A DNA stretch of 64,000 nt from Corydoras sp. C115 (GCA_019802505.1 JAFMOC010000778.1:1-64000); one strand, 5' to 3'. Shown: positions 21,139-32,848, counted from the first letter of the stretch. Translations and numbers: made by a program. Notes: a model not told the origin generated them from the sequence alone.

Positions 21139-21638
21139 CTGGATCATCTAATGATTTGAACTGAAATTGTACCCTTTGCTTTCATTGTGTTTCCACTCTG
21201 AGGCTGTTGTGTGTGCTTCAGGTCAGCATCCTGCTGTCGCTGTTAGTTCTTGGGTAATATCTTTGTATTTAGCTCTGCTTACTTTATTGCGGTGTTGTTC
21301 TCTGGTCTGTCGGGTTATTAGGTGTGAGGATGAAAAAGGCCGAGCGAAGCTCTGTTTGTGCTGCGTGCTCGTGTGCTGGGGATGTGTGAGGAGTCCTACA
21401 GAGATGCCATATGTTGCCAAGATCCCTCTTATTCCAAATGACCGAGAAAGCCATAATTCCATAAAGGTCACGCTTCGGTTCTAAAGCCATTTTGTTAGTG
21501 CTACGTACTGTATGTGCGACTCAGATATCGTGACGTGCTGCTGAAGAGGGCCATTTGCATCCCAGCTATTAACATCCGTCTTTAAATAGAACTTTATGCT
21601 GATTTATGCTGCACCGTGTGTGTGTGATGCTCTGTATT

Positions 21639-21639
<1 letters not shown>
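21139..21639. other. Unassigned, apparently single-copy sequence
   Basis: A 105-codon frame (21167-21481) overlaps frames on the other strand and shows no known domain. Confidence 0.45.
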
Positions 21640-21683
<44 letters not shown>

Positions 21684-21808
21684 ATAGGGGATTGCATGCA
21701 CATGCGTTGCAGGGACTCAGTATATTAAAATAAAACCTTTTATTTTATGTAGTAAATGTATTCGAGGCTATTTGTCCTCCGATGCTACATAACTGCTGCA
21801 GCATGATC

Positions 21809-21846
<38 letters not shown>

Positions 21847-21848
21847 TG

Positions 21849-21891
<43 letters not shown>

Positions 21892-21992
21892 TGATGCCCT
21901 GCACGTGCGTTGGAGGGACTCAGTATATTAAAATATAACCTTTTTTTTAAGTGTAGTAAATGCATCCGAGCCTTTTGTCCTCCGACACTAAA

Positions 21993-22084
<92 letters not shown>

Positions 22085-22226
22085 CTATGGGATTGCATGC
22101 ACATGCGTTGGAGGGCCTCAGTATATTAAAATGAAACCTTTTTTAAATTGTGTAGTAAATTCATTCAAGGCTATTTGTCCTCCGATGCTAAATAGCTGCT
22201 GCAGCATGATCACTTGCACAGTGTGT

Positions 22227-22284
<58 letters not shown>

Positions 22285-22423
22285 ATATATGGGATTGTAT
22301 GGACATGCGTTGGAGGGACTCAGTATATTTAAATAAAACCTTTTTTTAAGTTTAGTAAATGTGTTTGAGGCTATTTGTCCTCCGACGCTACATAACTGAA
22401 CTGCTGCAGCATGATCACTTGCA

Positions 22424-22486
<63 letters not shown>

Positions 22487-22635
22487 TGTGTGTGTGGATC
22501 TATGGGATTGTATGGACATACGTTGGAGGGACTCAGTATATTAAAATGAAACCTTTTTTAAATTGTGTAGTAAATTCATTCAAGGCTTTTTGTCCTCCGA
22601 TGCTAAATAGCTGCTGCAGCATGATCACTTGCACA

Positions 22636-22666
<31 letters not shown>

Positions 22667-22836
22667 GGTGTGTGTGTGTGTGAGTGTGTGTGTGTTGATC
22701 TATGGGATTGTATGCACATGCGTTGGAGGGACTCAGTATATTAAAATGAAACCTTTTTTTAAGAGTAGTGAATGTGTTTGAGGCTATTTGTCCTCCGACG
22801 CTACATAACTGAACTGCTGCAGCATGATCACTTGCA

Positions 22837-22878
<42 letters not shown>

Positions 22879-23040
22879 ATATATGGAATGCCATGCATTG
22901 GAGGGACTCTATTATTACTTTATCATTAAAATAAGACCTTTTTTGAATCGTGTAGTAAATGCAGTCGAGTCTTTTGTCCTCCGACGCTACATAACTGAAT
23001 TGCTGCAGCGTGATCACTGGCACAGTGTGTGTGCACGGAC
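21640..23040. repeat. VNTR: seven ~200-bp tandem units with GT runs
   Basis: Each unit reads gagggactcagtatatta, aaacctttttt, tagtaaatg, tttgtcctccga, ctgcagcatgatcacttgca, then usually a GT run of variable length and gggattgtatggacatgcg. The aaacc landmark recurs at about 21733, 21935, 22133, 22334, 22548, 22748 and 22934, so the period is 185-213 bp. Length changes lie mostly in the GT runs. Confidence 0.9.
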
Positions 23041-23228
23041 TCGTCTGTGCTGCTCGACTGTGCTGCCAGGTTCCTGCAGAGGGCAGAATCTCACTGTTAA
23101 AGCCAAGCGGAGGGGTGGTGAGTGCAGGGAGAATAATGACCTCACTACTCTCACGCCATTGTCAGCAAGTTCAGTATTCTCTAAGAGGAGAAATGGAGTG
23201 GTATGGAATGCTGTCAGACAATAGATCC

Positions 23229-23231
23229 TGT

Positions 23232-23292
<61 letters not shown>
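23229..23292. repeat. (gt)n microsatellite
   Basis: About 31 gt units. Confidence 0.95.
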
Positions 23293-23298
<6 letters not shown>

Positions 23299-23534
23299 AA
23301 GGCAGGTCACGTATCCTTGGTCATTCTCTCATGACGTCTTGAGGGAATAGCTGCACTGAAGCATTTTCCAATGTCAGAGAAGAGTAGATTTAGAGCAGAA
23401 GGTGTTTGTTTGACATTGTTCAGATACGTATGTGACGTCATTTCACATTTTATTTAAAGGAAAAGAAGCTTCGGTACCACACACACCATCGCTTGTTGCT
23501 AAGAACGTAGGCAGGCATGTCCAACATCTAGCAC

Positions 23535-24056
23535 TACATTTACATTTACATTTAGTCGTTCAGCAGACGCTTTTATCCAAAGCGACTTACAAATGAGAAC
23601 ACCACAAGTCAGAAGTCATGGAGAAAACCAACTATACTGTAAATTCATCAAACCTGATTGTTATTCGAAGCTGCGCCCCTCCCCCCCCTTTTATTTTATT
23701 ATTATTTTTTTTTCTACAACAGGTATTTGTTAAAGGGATGCGTCTTCAGTAGTTTCTTAAAACTGTTTAGTGATTCTGTCTTACGGACAGAGTTGGGAAG
23801 ATCGTTCCACCATTTTTCAGTGGTGAACGCCACAGAGTGAGAATTAGCTCCTCGGTGAGGTGGAACCACCAGGGGGCAATCATCACTGGAGCGAAGTGAA
23901 CGAGTCGGAGTGTATTTTGAAAAGATAGAGTGAAGGTAAGAGGGGGGAGATCCAGAAATGGTTCTGTAGGTCGGAGTCAGTGACTTGTACTGAATGAAGC
24001 AGCTACAGGAACCAATGGAGGGAAGTGAGTGATGGAGTGACATGAGTTCGCTTGGG
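23535..24056 (-). mobile_element. L2-like LINE fragment, 3' end
   Basis: The minus-strand frame 24043-23714 reads SLHHSLPSIGS... through WWNDLPNSVRKTES to a stop: the last ~110 residues of the reverse-transcriptase ORF. The 3' UTR ends in gtcgctttggataaaagcg and an (aatgta)n tail at about 23541. It is 5'-truncated and closely related to the copy at 31.4-32.2 kb. Confidence 0.9.
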
Positions 24057-24480
24057 GGTTAAACACTCTTTTATACTCTTTTATAACAATGTCTCCTTAG
24101 TAACAATAAAGAAAACAAAAAAGAAAGAAATATAGATCGACTTAGAACAAAGAATCATTTGATTAACTAGTAACAGAAACGAATGGAATCCTGATTTAAA
24201 CCAGAAACATTTTTGAACTGAGTGGCATTTGATACTGAAAAATGAAATTAAATAAAATCAATATATGATAATAAATTCTAATTCATCAGCATTATTAATT
24301 CAGGAGCTCAATTTATTAACACTTTAACCTACAAAACTAAAATGAATACAACGATTTGTGCTGGGATTTTTTTTTTTCATCAAAATGTGGAAGTCAGAAC
24401 TAATGTCTCCAACGCGTCCGTTTTTCAGCACAGCTTTTCTGAAGTAGTTTTCATAAAGCGGGATGATTGCTGGTTATACT

Positions 24481-24768
24481 TGTTACAGGTGCCTGTGGCA
24501 CCTGTCCCTCGTTTGGGGTGGTAATTGTCTTCGTTGGGTGATTGGTTGGTTTTGTGCACGTGTTTAGTTCGTTTTGTATTTATTCTTAGTTTTCCCGTAA
24601 GTTGTCGCACGTCTTTGTTTTGTGGTTTGTATACCCGATGTTGCTTTGTTCATTTGTTCCCCCTTTTTGTTGGTGTCCCTACACCAATTTTTATTAAATT
24701 CGATGTTTTGGATTTTATCCCGGTGTCTTTTTCTCTCCTTCCACGTAAAACCACGGTACGGCGCTACA
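24481..24768 (+). mobile_element. LTR-like repeat copy 1 (possible solo LTR)
   Basis: Begins tgttacaggtgcc and ends gcgctaca, the TG..CA form of LTRs. It contains a polyadenylation-like attaaa before gattttatcccggtgtc. The 971-bp duplication repeats it at 25452, and a diverged reverse copy lies at 31.2 and 32.2 kb. No clear short target duplication was found, so the boundaries are uncertain. The frames in it encode nothing recognisable. Confidence 0.55.
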
Positions 24769-25451
24769 CAACGTCCCCGTGTAGGTCGTATTCCGTGGGA
24801 GCGTTCCTCGGACCCACGCACGCATTCTTCCCCGCGTGGTCGGTACCCGGGAGCGCTCACTAGGCGCGAGCGGCTGAACGCAATACCTCCGCGTTAGCCG
24901 CCCTCTCCCGGGGAAAGACGGACAAAGCTAACATCAACTTAGAACTAAGAATCATTTGATTAACTAGTAACAGAAACGAATAAAATCCTGATTTAAACGT
25001 GAAACATTTTTGAACTGAGTGGCATTTGATACTGAAAAATGAAATGAAATTAAATCAATAAATAATAATAAATTCAAATTCATCAGCAATATTCATTCAG
25101 GAGCTCAATTTATTAAAACTTTAACCTACAAAACTAAAATGACAACAATTTGTGCTGTTTTTTTTTTTTTTTTTTTTTTATCAAAATGTGGTAGTCAGAA
25201 CTAATGTCTCCAACGCGTCCGTTTTGCAGCTCAGCTTTTCTAAAGTAGTTTTCATAAAGCGTTAATATTTGCTGGTTCTACGCTGGTTCTACTTTAACCT
25301 ACAAAACTAAAATGAATACAACAATTTGTGCTGTTTTTTTTTTTTTTATCAAAATGTGGAAGTCAGAACTAATGTCTCCAACGCGTCCGTTTTGCAGCAC
25401 TAAGCTTTTCTGAAGTAGTTTTCATAAAGCGGGATGATTGCTGGTTATTCT

Positions 25452-25739
25452 TGTTACAGGTGCCTGTGGCACCTGTCCCTCGTTTGGGGTGGTAATTGTC
25501 TTCGTTGGGTGATTGGTTGGTTTTGTGCACGTGTTTAGTTCGTTTTGTATTTATTCTTAGTTTTCCCGTAAGTTGTCGCACGTCTTTGTTTTGTGGTTTG
25601 TATACCCGATGTTGCTTTGTTCATTTGTTCCCCCTTTTTGTTGGTGTCCCTACACCAATTTTTATTAAATTCGATGTTTTGGATTTTATCCCGGTGTCTT
25701 TTTCTCTCCTTCCACGTAAAACCACGGTACGGCGCTACA
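25452..25739 (+). mobile_element. LTR-like repeat copy 2 (possible solo LTR)
   Basis: Near-identical to copy 1 at a 971-bp offset, created by the tandem duplication rather than by a second insertion. Confidence 0.55.
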
Positions 25740-26215
25740 CAACGTCCCCGTGTAGCTCGTATTCCGTGGGAGCGTTCCTCGGACCCACGCACGCATTCTT
25801 CCCCGCGTGGTCGGTACCCGGGAGCGCTCACTAGGCGCGAGCGGCTGAACGCAATACCTCCGTGTTAGCCGCCCTCTCCCGGGGAAAGACGGACAAAGCT
25901 AACATCAACTTAGAACTAAGAATCATTTGATTAACTAGTAACAGAAACGAATGAAATCCTGATTTAAACCAGAAACATTTTTGAACTGAGTGGCATTTGA
26001 TACTGAAAAATGAAATGAAATAAAATCAATAAATAATAATAAATTCAAATTCATCAGCAATATTCATTCAGGAGCTCAATTTATTAACTTTAACCTACAA
26101 AACTAAAATGAATACAACAATTTGTGCTCAGAACTAATGTCTCCAACGCGTCCGTTTTGCAGCACTAAGCTTTTCTGAAGTAGTTTTCATAAAGCGTTAA
26201 TATTTGCTGGTTCTA

Positions 26216-26800
26216 CGCGTCACGTTTACGGTTAAAAAACTCGCGGTTATCGGCGTGATCGGGGTGTAATGTCTTTAAGTGACGCCTTCATTTATATGTC
26301 TTCACGCTGTCCACTGCCAACATTTTAAGACACAGAAGACACGCCGGTCTTTCTTCGTCTCCCACCTTCGTTACCGTGAAACCAAGCGCTACATACACTT
26401 TCCTCGTTTTACTTTTCGGTTGACTTTTGTTGCTCTCATTATCTTCGTCTCTCTCCTCGTCTCTGTTAAATATTTCTCCATGTCGTCTCTTGAGGGTTTG
26501 TTCAGTTCACTTAATATCACTTGCTCTGTGATATATCGTTATGCCCCCCCCCCCATGCACCGCACTGTTGCCCCACTATTTGAGAAGCACTACACTAGGG
26601 CGAAAAAAGGGCTCAAGGACAAACTTGGGGCCATTTGACAATATATTTACAGGCATCCCACAATGCACTGCCGTTCTTTTGAGGCAGGCGGGGACAAATG
26701 TGTGATCCCTGATGCTGGACATGAGAAGTATTTCATCACAGAGGAGTTGAAATAAGTGAAGGTCAGGGCTTCGTGCGGTTAACCGATGTTCTATTACATT
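26216..26800. other. Unassigned sequence
   Basis: A 119-codon frame at 26279-26635 has a hydrophobic middle (LTFVALIIFVSLLVSV) but no family resemblance that I can name. It borders the 971-bp duplication and may be element-derived. Confidence 0.4.
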
Positions 26801-26986
26801 CCATCCATTATCTTCTGCTTTATCCTCTATTAGGGTCACGGGGGGGGGGTCCTCATGCCCACGTCTCGGGCGCTGGGCAGATACACCCAGGACAGGATGC
26901 CAATCTATCACTGGACACACACTCACTCACACAGATGCACTCTTTATGGGGCAATTTGGAGAATTCATTTGACCTTGATCCATGGA
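26801..26986 (-). mobile_element. Main SINE family, 3' half
   Basis: Ends at ttgaccttgatccatgg. Part of the gttccccatgcccatcc segment is lost. Confidence 0.9.
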
Positions 26987-27049
26987 GGGGTTCTCCAACC
27001 CCTTCAAAAGTCAAGCAAGTATTGCTGTGTTTGCGCAGGTGTTTGTGGA

Positions 27050-27325
27050 GGGGCAGCACGGTGGCTTAGTGGTTAGCATGTTCTCCCCGTGTCCTCATGG
27101 GCTTCCTCCGGGTTCTCCGGTTTCCTGGATTCAAAGTCAATTGAGTTCTCCAAATTGCCCCATATAGAGTGTGTCTGTGTGAGTGAGTGTGTGTCCAGTG
27201 ATAGATTGGCGTCCTGTCCTGGGTCTATCTGCCCAGCGCCCGAAACGTTCTCCTCTGGATGGACATAGGGAACCCCCCCCGCGACCCTAATAGAGGATAA
27301 AGCAGAAGATAATGGATGGATGAAG
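27050..27325 (+). mobile_element. Main SINE family, B box deleted
   Basis: The head joins gttctccccgtgtcc directly, so the B-box segment is gone. The jump is at the shared word gcatgttctcc / ccatgttctcc. Confidence 0.92.
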
Positions 27326-27327
27326 GT

Positions 27328-27418
27328 GTTTGTGGACAAGATGCGTTTTAAGGTGTTTCTTAAATATAAGTGACTCAACCTTAGGGACAGAGTTGCGAAG
27401 ATCATTCCACCATTTTGC
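27328..27418 (-). mobile_element. Short L2-like LINE fragment
   Basis: About 90 bp matching the last codons of the LINE ORF (minus strand: GGMIFATLSL...LKRILSTNTF), equivalent to the WWNDLPNSV region of the 23.7-kb copy. A SINE abuts each side. Confidence 0.75.
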
Positions 27419-27631
27419 ACGGTGGTTTAGTGTTTAGCATGTTCTCCTCTCAGCACTAGGGATTCCCGGTTCGAATCCCAATCTGGGTGGAGTTTCCATG
27501 TTCTCCCCGTGTCCACGTGGGTTTCCTCCGGGTTCTCCGGTTTCCTCCCACAGTCCAAAAACATGGATCACATCAATTGAGTTCTCCAAATTGCCCCATA
27601 TAGAGTGTGTCTGTGTGAGTGAGTGTGGAAT
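27418..27631 (+). mobile_element. Main SINE family, 3'-truncated
   Basis: Stops at gtgagtgagtgtgg. The linker gaatactggatcat to the next copy also occurs at 21135. Confidence 0.9.
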
Positions 27632-27645
27632 GAATACTGGATCAT

Positions 27646-27987
27646 GGCGGCACGGTGGTTTAGTGTTTAGCATGTTCTTCTCTCAGCACTAGGGATTCCC
27701 AGTTCGAATCCCAATCTGGGTGGAGTTTCCATGTTCTCCCCGTTTCCACGTGGGTTTCCTCCGGGTTCTCCGGTTTCCTCCCACAGTCCAAAAACATGGA
27801 TCAAGTCAATTGAGTTCTCCAAATTGCCCCATATAGAGTGTGTCTGTGTGAGTGAGTGTGTGCCCAGTGATAGATTGGTGTCCTGTCCTGGGTGTATCTG
27901 CCCAGCGCCCGAAACGTTCTCCCCTGGATGGGCATGGAGAACCCCCCCGCGACCCTAATAGAGGATAAAGCGGAAGATAATGGATGG
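27646..27987 (+). mobile_element. Main SINE family, full copy
   Basis: Head, body and ggataaagcggaagataatg end intact. B-box motif agttcgaatcc. Confidence 0.95.
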
Positions 27988-28056
27988 ACATTCTTCAGTC
28001 ATCACAATGAACCAATCCACAATGAACCAAGGGGGGTGGGGTCCTGGAGAGGAAAT

Positions 28057-28166
28057 GTTGAGTTTCTCAGTTGAGTTTCTCAGTTGAGTTTCTCAGTTGA
28101 GTTTCTCAGTTGAGTTTCTCAGTTGAGTTTCTCAGTTGAGTTTCTCAGTTGAGTTTCTCAGTTGAG
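28057..28166. repeat. Minisatellite, 13-bp unit gttgagtttctca, ~8 copies
   Basis: Eight perfect head-to-tail units and a partial ninth, flanked by a SINE cluster on the left and unrelated sequence on the right. The unit is unrelated to the 13.8-kb array although the length is the same. Confidence 0.95.
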
Positions 28167-28567
28167 CTCATGCTTGTGTGAGTTTCTCGAAAGCATTCGT
28201 CCTCTACGTAAACCACTACCCAAAATGAACAGAATTGATTTCCACTGGAATTGTGAAGTGGAAGAGATTTATTGTGTTGTCAGGAGTTTTGCGCAGTGCG
28301 GTAGATTACCCCAGGGATGAATTTTCAACCCCCCCCTCCTCCACTCTTACCCCCACTTCAACATTCCAAGACAGGAGTGACCAATCATGAGTGAGATGTT
28401 AATTATTTTACCCTCATCACCATAAAGCGTGCTTCACGCTGGTCCCAGAAACATGAATCAAAAGAGACCACGCCCACCAACGAATAATAATGAATAATAA
28501 TGAATAATAAAGAATAATAAAGAAAAATAATTAATAATAATGAATAATATAGAATAATAAATCATAA
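28167..28567. other. Unassigned sequence with AT-rich triplet-like stretch
   Basis: gaataataa-type repeats at 28480-28565; otherwise nothing. Confidence 0.55.
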
Positions 28568-28911
28568 TATCCATCCATCCATTATCTTCTGCTTTATCCT
28601 CTATTAGGATCGTGGGGGGGGGGGGGTTCCCCATGCCCATACAGGGGAGAACGTCTCGGGCGCTGGGCAGACACTCACTGGACAGGACACCAATCTATCA
28701 CTGGACACACACTCACTCACACAGACACACTCTATATGGGGCAATTTGGAGAACTCAATTGACTTGATCCACGTTTTTGGACTGTGGGATTAAACCGTAG
28801 AACGCGGAGGAAACCCATGGGGACACGGGGAGAACATGGAAACTCCACCCAGATTGGGATTGGAACCTGGAATCCCTAGCGCTGAGAGGAGAACATGCTA
28901 AATCACTAAGC
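28568..28911 (-). mobile_element. Main SINE family, full copy (dimer member)
   Basis: Joined to the next copy by catcattattacaat, as at 5.88 kb. Confidence 0.93.
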
Positions 28912-28926
28912 CATCATTATTACAAT

Positions 28927-29267
28927 CCATCCATCCATTATCTTCCGCTTTATCCTCTATTAGGGTCGCAAGGGTGTTCCCCATGCCCATCTAGGGGAGA
29001 ACGTTTCGGGTGCTGGGCAGATACACCCAGGACAGGGCGCCAATCTATCGCTGGGCACACACTCACTCACACACGCACACTCTATATGGGGCAATTTGGA
29101 GAATTCAATTGACCTTGATCCATGTTTTTGGACTGTGGGAGGAAACCGGAAAACGCAGAGGAAACCCATGGGGACACGGTGGAAACTCCACCCATGATTG
29201 AGATTCGAACCGGGAATCCTTAGCACTGAGAGGAGAACATGCAAACCACTAAGCCACCATGCCGCCC
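28927..29267 (-). mobile_element. Main SINE family, full copy
   Basis: Shares the unusual aaacccatggggacac with the copy before it. Ends ccaccatgccgccc. Confidence 0.93.
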
Positions 29268-29309
29268 GTTATCATTATTATAATAATTATTATTATTAAG
29301 TATTATAAA

Positions 29310-29452
29310 GGCGGCATGGTGGCTTAGTGATTAGCATGTTCTCCTCTCAGCGCTGGGGATTCAGGGTCAAATCCCGATCTGGGTGGAGTTTCCATGTTCT
29401 CCCCGTGTCCGCGTGGGTTTCCTCCGGGTTCTCCGGTTTCCTCCGGATTCAA
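29310..29452 (+). mobile_element. Main SINE family, 5' part only
   Basis: Head to cggtttcctcc, then the 29.46-kb dispersed repeat begins. Confidence 0.9.
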
Positions 29453-29454
29453 GA

Positions 29455-29720
29455 TCAGTTGTGCAGTGACACTGATGTGGTGGGGGGGGTTTTAGTGCAG
29501 CAGTGCTGCTGGAGGTTCATTTAAACACCTCAGTGACACTGCTGGGATAGGAATAATGCCCCAACCCAATAATACCTGCTCTGTGGGGGTACTATTGGGG
29601 TTCTGACCATTAGAACAGAGTAAAGGGGACGTACAGTATGTACTGTAGAACACAAACAGATGGACTACAGAGTGGAACTGTAGAACAACAAAGAGAATAA
29701 GTGGAGCAAGGATGAGGTGT
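29455..29720. repeat. Dispersed 'tacctgctctgtgggg' repeat, copy 2
   Basis: Matches 36040-36300 over most of its length (cagtgacactgatgtggtg, gcagcagtgctgctggaggt, acagatggactacaga). It has no coding capacity and lies directly after a 3'-truncated SINE. Confidence 0.8.
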
Positions 29721-29997
29721 TTTGGGACATGTGGGCCACACTAATGTTTTTCTTATGAAAGCCACGTTTGGCTCACATGCAGTTTGGCAGTGGATCAGCG
29801 GTGCCATACCTCAACCAGAAGTGGCCTAGATCTGTCTGCTATCTGGGTTGGTACTTCTTAAAAAGCTATTAAATTAGTTTACTGATCACTGCATGGAAAA
29901 TTAAACTGTTAGTAACAAAAAACAAAAAAAAAAAAACAAAAAAAATTTGAGTTTACACATTCACATGGACTATAACAACAATTCACCAGAATATTCT

Positions 29998-30350
29998 TTC
30001 ATTCATTCATTATCTTCCGCTTTATCCTCTATTAGGGTCGGGGGGGGGGGGGGGGTTCCCCATGCCCATCCAGGGGAGAACGTTTCGGGCGCTGGGCAGA
30101 TACAACCAGGACAGAACGCCAATCCATCGCTGGACACACACTTACTCACACAGACACACTCTATATGGGGCAATTTGGAGAATTCAATTGACTTGATCCA
30201 TGTTTTTGGACTGTGGGAGGAAACCGGAGAACCCGGAGGAAACCCACACGGACATGGGGAGAACATGGAAACTCCACCCAGATTGGGATTGGAACCGGGA
30301 ATCCCTAGCGCTGAGAGGAGAACATGCTAACCACTAAGCCACCGTGCCAC
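29998..30350 (-). mobile_element. Main SINE family, full copy
   Basis: (attc)n tail side, long poly-G. Confidence 0.93.
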
Positions 30351-30431
30351 ACCCAGAATATTTAGTTTTTCAAAATATCACAATCAGGGAAATATGAAGT
30401 TTAAACCTTCAGACAGCACACTGTTCCACAA

Positions 30432-30517
30432 CCGTGGGGGGGTGGGGGGGGGTTCCCAACCTGAATACCCAACACTGAGACAAGAACGTTCCAACCACTA
30501 AGCCACCGTGACGCCCT
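30432..30517 (-). mobile_element. Main SINE family, middle deleted
   Basis: cgtggggggg...gttccc joins aacctgaatacccaacactg and ends gccaccgtgacgccct. Confidence 0.8.
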
Positions 30518-30525
30518 CTTATTAA

Positions 30526-30874
30526 TCCATCCATCCACCATCTCCCGCTTTATCCTCTATTAGGGTCGCGGTGGGGTTCCTCATGTCCATCCAGGGGAGA
30601 ACGTCTCGGGCGCTGGGCAGATACACCCAGGACAGGACGCCAATCTATCACTGGACACACACTCACACACACAAACACACTCTCTATGGGGCAATCTGGA
30701 GAATTCAATTGACTTGATCCATGTTTTTGAACTGTGGGAGGAAACCGGAGAACCCGGAGGAAACCCACGCGGACACGGGGAGAACATGGAAACTCCACCC
30801 AGATGGGGATTCGTACCGGGAATCCCTAGTGCTAAAAGGAGAACATGCTAAACACTAAACCACCGTGCTGCCCT
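30526..30874 (-). mobile_element. Main SINE family, full copy (dimer member)
   Basis: Linker gggattaaatgttcc to the next copy. The inverse dimer with this linker is at 34.4-35.1 kb. Confidence 0.93.
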
Positions 30875-30888
30875 GGGATTAAATGTTC

Positions 30889-31187
30889 CATCCATCCATT
30901 ATCTTCCGCTTTATACTATATTGGGGGGGGGGTTCCCCATGCCCATCCAGGGGAGAACGTTCAATCTATCGCTGGGCACACACTCATGCACTCTATATGG
31001 GGCAATTTTGGAGAACTCAATTGATCTTGATCCATGTTTTTGGACTGTGGGAGGAAACCGGAGAACCCGGAGGAAACCCACGCGGACACGGGGAGAACAT
31101 GGAAACTCCACCCAGATGGGGATTCGTACCGGGAATCCCTAGTGCTGAGAGGAGAACATGACAACCACTAAGTCACCGTGCCGCCCG
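30889..31187 (-). mobile_element. Main SINE family, ~50-bp deletion
   Basis: Private variant tttatactatattggggg shared with 34.7 kb (inverse). Lost: ttcgggcgctgggcagatac segment. Confidence 0.93.
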
Positions 31188-31189
31188 TC

Positions 31190-31372
31190 CAAGAGACACC
31201 GGGATAAAATAGAAAACTACAATTTATTAAAACGTGGTGACGGGACACCAACAAAAAGGGGGAACAAACGAACAAAGTAACATTTGGGTAGTAGAACCAC
31301 AAACAACGACGTGCGCCGCCTTGAAGGAAAACGGAAACTAAATAACAAACCACAAAAAAACAGAGCTTCTCA
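31190..31372 (-). mobile_element. LTR-like repeat copy 3, outer part
   Basis: Reverse-oriented, diverged relative of the 24.5-kb repeat (gacaccgggataaaat, acaccaacaaaaaggggga). It is interrupted at 31372 by the LINE fragment and resumes at 32218. Confidence 0.65.
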
Positions 31373-32217
31373 TTATCCCAGCTAAAGCCTCAATCCATCA
31401 CAACCTGACCTTCCAAATTGAGGGTTCCACAATCTCCACAACCGATTCGGTCCGGAACCTTGGGTTCACAATAGACTCCCACCTTAAACTCTCTGATCAT
31501 GTTATCAAGACCGCCCATTCCTTCTTTACAACATCAGGAAGATCAGACCCTTCTTGACTGAACATGCTACCCAACTGCTTGTTCAAGCCCGCGTCCTATC
31601 CCGGCTTGATTATTGTAATGTGCTACTTGCCGGTATCCCAGTTTCCACAATCAGACCTCTTCAACTAATTCAGAACTCTGCAGCCCGACTCGTGTTCCAC
31701 CCCCAAGAACTCATGTCCCTCCATCACTCACTTCCCTCCATTGGTTCCTGTAGCTTCTGCATTCAGTACAAGTCACTGACTCTGGCCTACAGAACCATTT
31801 CTGGATCTTCCCCCTCCTACCTTCACTCTATCTTTACAAAATACACCCCGACTCGTTCACTTCGCTCCAGTGATGATTGCCCCCTGGCGGTTCCACCTCA
31901 CCGAGGAGCTCATTCTCACTCTGTGGGTTCACCACTGCAACATGGTGGAACCATCTTCCCAACTCTGTCCGTAAAGCAGAATCACTAAACAGTTTTAAGA
32001 AACTACTGAAGACGCATCTCTTTAACAAATACCTGTTATAAAAAAATAATTTAAAAAGGGGGGGGGAGGGGCGCAGCTTCGAATAACAACCAGGTTTAAT
32101 GAATTTACAGTATAGTTGGTTTTCTCCATGGCTTCTGACTTGTGGTGTTCTCATTTGTAAGTCGCTTTGGATAAAAGCGTCTGCTGAACGACTAAATGTA
32201 AAGGTAAATGTAAATGT
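31373..32217 (+). mobile_element. L2-like LINE fragment nested in an LTR-like repeat
   Basis: The reading frame shows NLGFTIDSHL, then SRLDYCNVLLAG, LQLIQNSAARLVF and later SLRSSDDCPL: the thumb and C-terminal part of a CR1/L2-type reverse transcriptase. At least one frameshift (near 31530) and a second near 31930 break it. The 3' UTR ends in gtcgctttggataaaagcg and (aatgta)n. LTR-like sequence lies on both sides in the order expected for one interrupted copy. Confidence 0.9.
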
Positions 32218-32313
32218 AAACCAACTAAACACGTGCACAAAACAAACCAATCACCCAGCTAAGACAATTAAGGACCAAACGAGGGACAGGTGCCCCAGAC
32301 ACCTGTGACAGCA
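32218..32313 (-). mobile_element. LTR-like repeat copy 3, inner part
   Basis: Continues the 31.2-kb copy after the LINE insertion (acacgtgcacaaaacaaacc, gagggacaggtgcc) and ends in ctgtgaca, the complement of a TGTCACAG LTR start. Short aaacca repeats at both LINE borders may be its target duplication. Confidence 0.65.
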
Positions 32314-32798
32314 CCGTTTATAGATGATTATCAACCCCGCCGCAGGGTTAGGGTCTTAACAATGGTCTGCCCGCTTGTTTAATGGAGAGAATATGAGATA
32401 ATGGCTGAATACAGCTGAACTGATGGAGAAGCGGGACGAAGCCGATAGCTTGGATTATTTTGGGTTCCGATGCTTCTGGAGGTCTTAGACACTGTGCTCG
32501 CTTCGTTGGATCGGGTTTAAGTTGAAGTCTTCGTGCAGGTTTTGAGTTTCAACGCAGAGCTGGAATATGCATATGGGAATGAGCGAGGTTATTCATATAG
32601 CACTTACACAAACATAATTTACTGCTGGTTCATGAGGCGTGGAACTCATGGCTCAGGCACAATCTGCCCACACTGTCCAGAAATAAAATGTCGAAATTAC
32701 AGATTCTTAAGAACACGACATTAACAAAGCAATTCGTTCTCAACATCATGTTTCACTGTGACTGATGCTTCAGCTGTTTGCATTACCACCCAGAATAA

Positions 32799-32800
<2 letters not shown>
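32314..32800. other. Unassigned, apparently single-copy sequence
   Basis: No repeat match and no gene found. Confidence 0.5.

Positions 32801-32848
<48 letters not shown>
32801..32848. repeat. (gt)n microsatellite
   Basis: About 23 gt units followed by short ta runs, just before a plus-strand SINE. Confidence 0.95.

Larger units (their letters stand above)
24130..26215. repeat. 971-bp tandem duplication
   Basis: Blocks near 24343-24957 and 25314-25928 are almost identical at a 971-bp offset. A ~340-bp AT-rich unit (ttgaactgagtggcatttga ... ctccaacgcgtccgttttgc) also recurs at 24130, 24940, 25910 and, in part, 25290. The two long copies carry the LTR-like insert; the ~340-bp unit at 24940-25270 and the last one show the uninterrupted site (tttgctggttctacg). 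Confidence 0.88.

Noticed and set aside
24525..24863. 112-codon frame present twice (24525 and 25496)
   Set aside because: It is identical because of the 971-bp duplication, overlaps an opposite frame, and lies in the LTR-like sequence. No known domain.
26279..26638. 119-codon frame with hydrophobic stretch
   Set aside because: No recognised family and adjacency to duplicated element sequence; kept only as an unassigned region.
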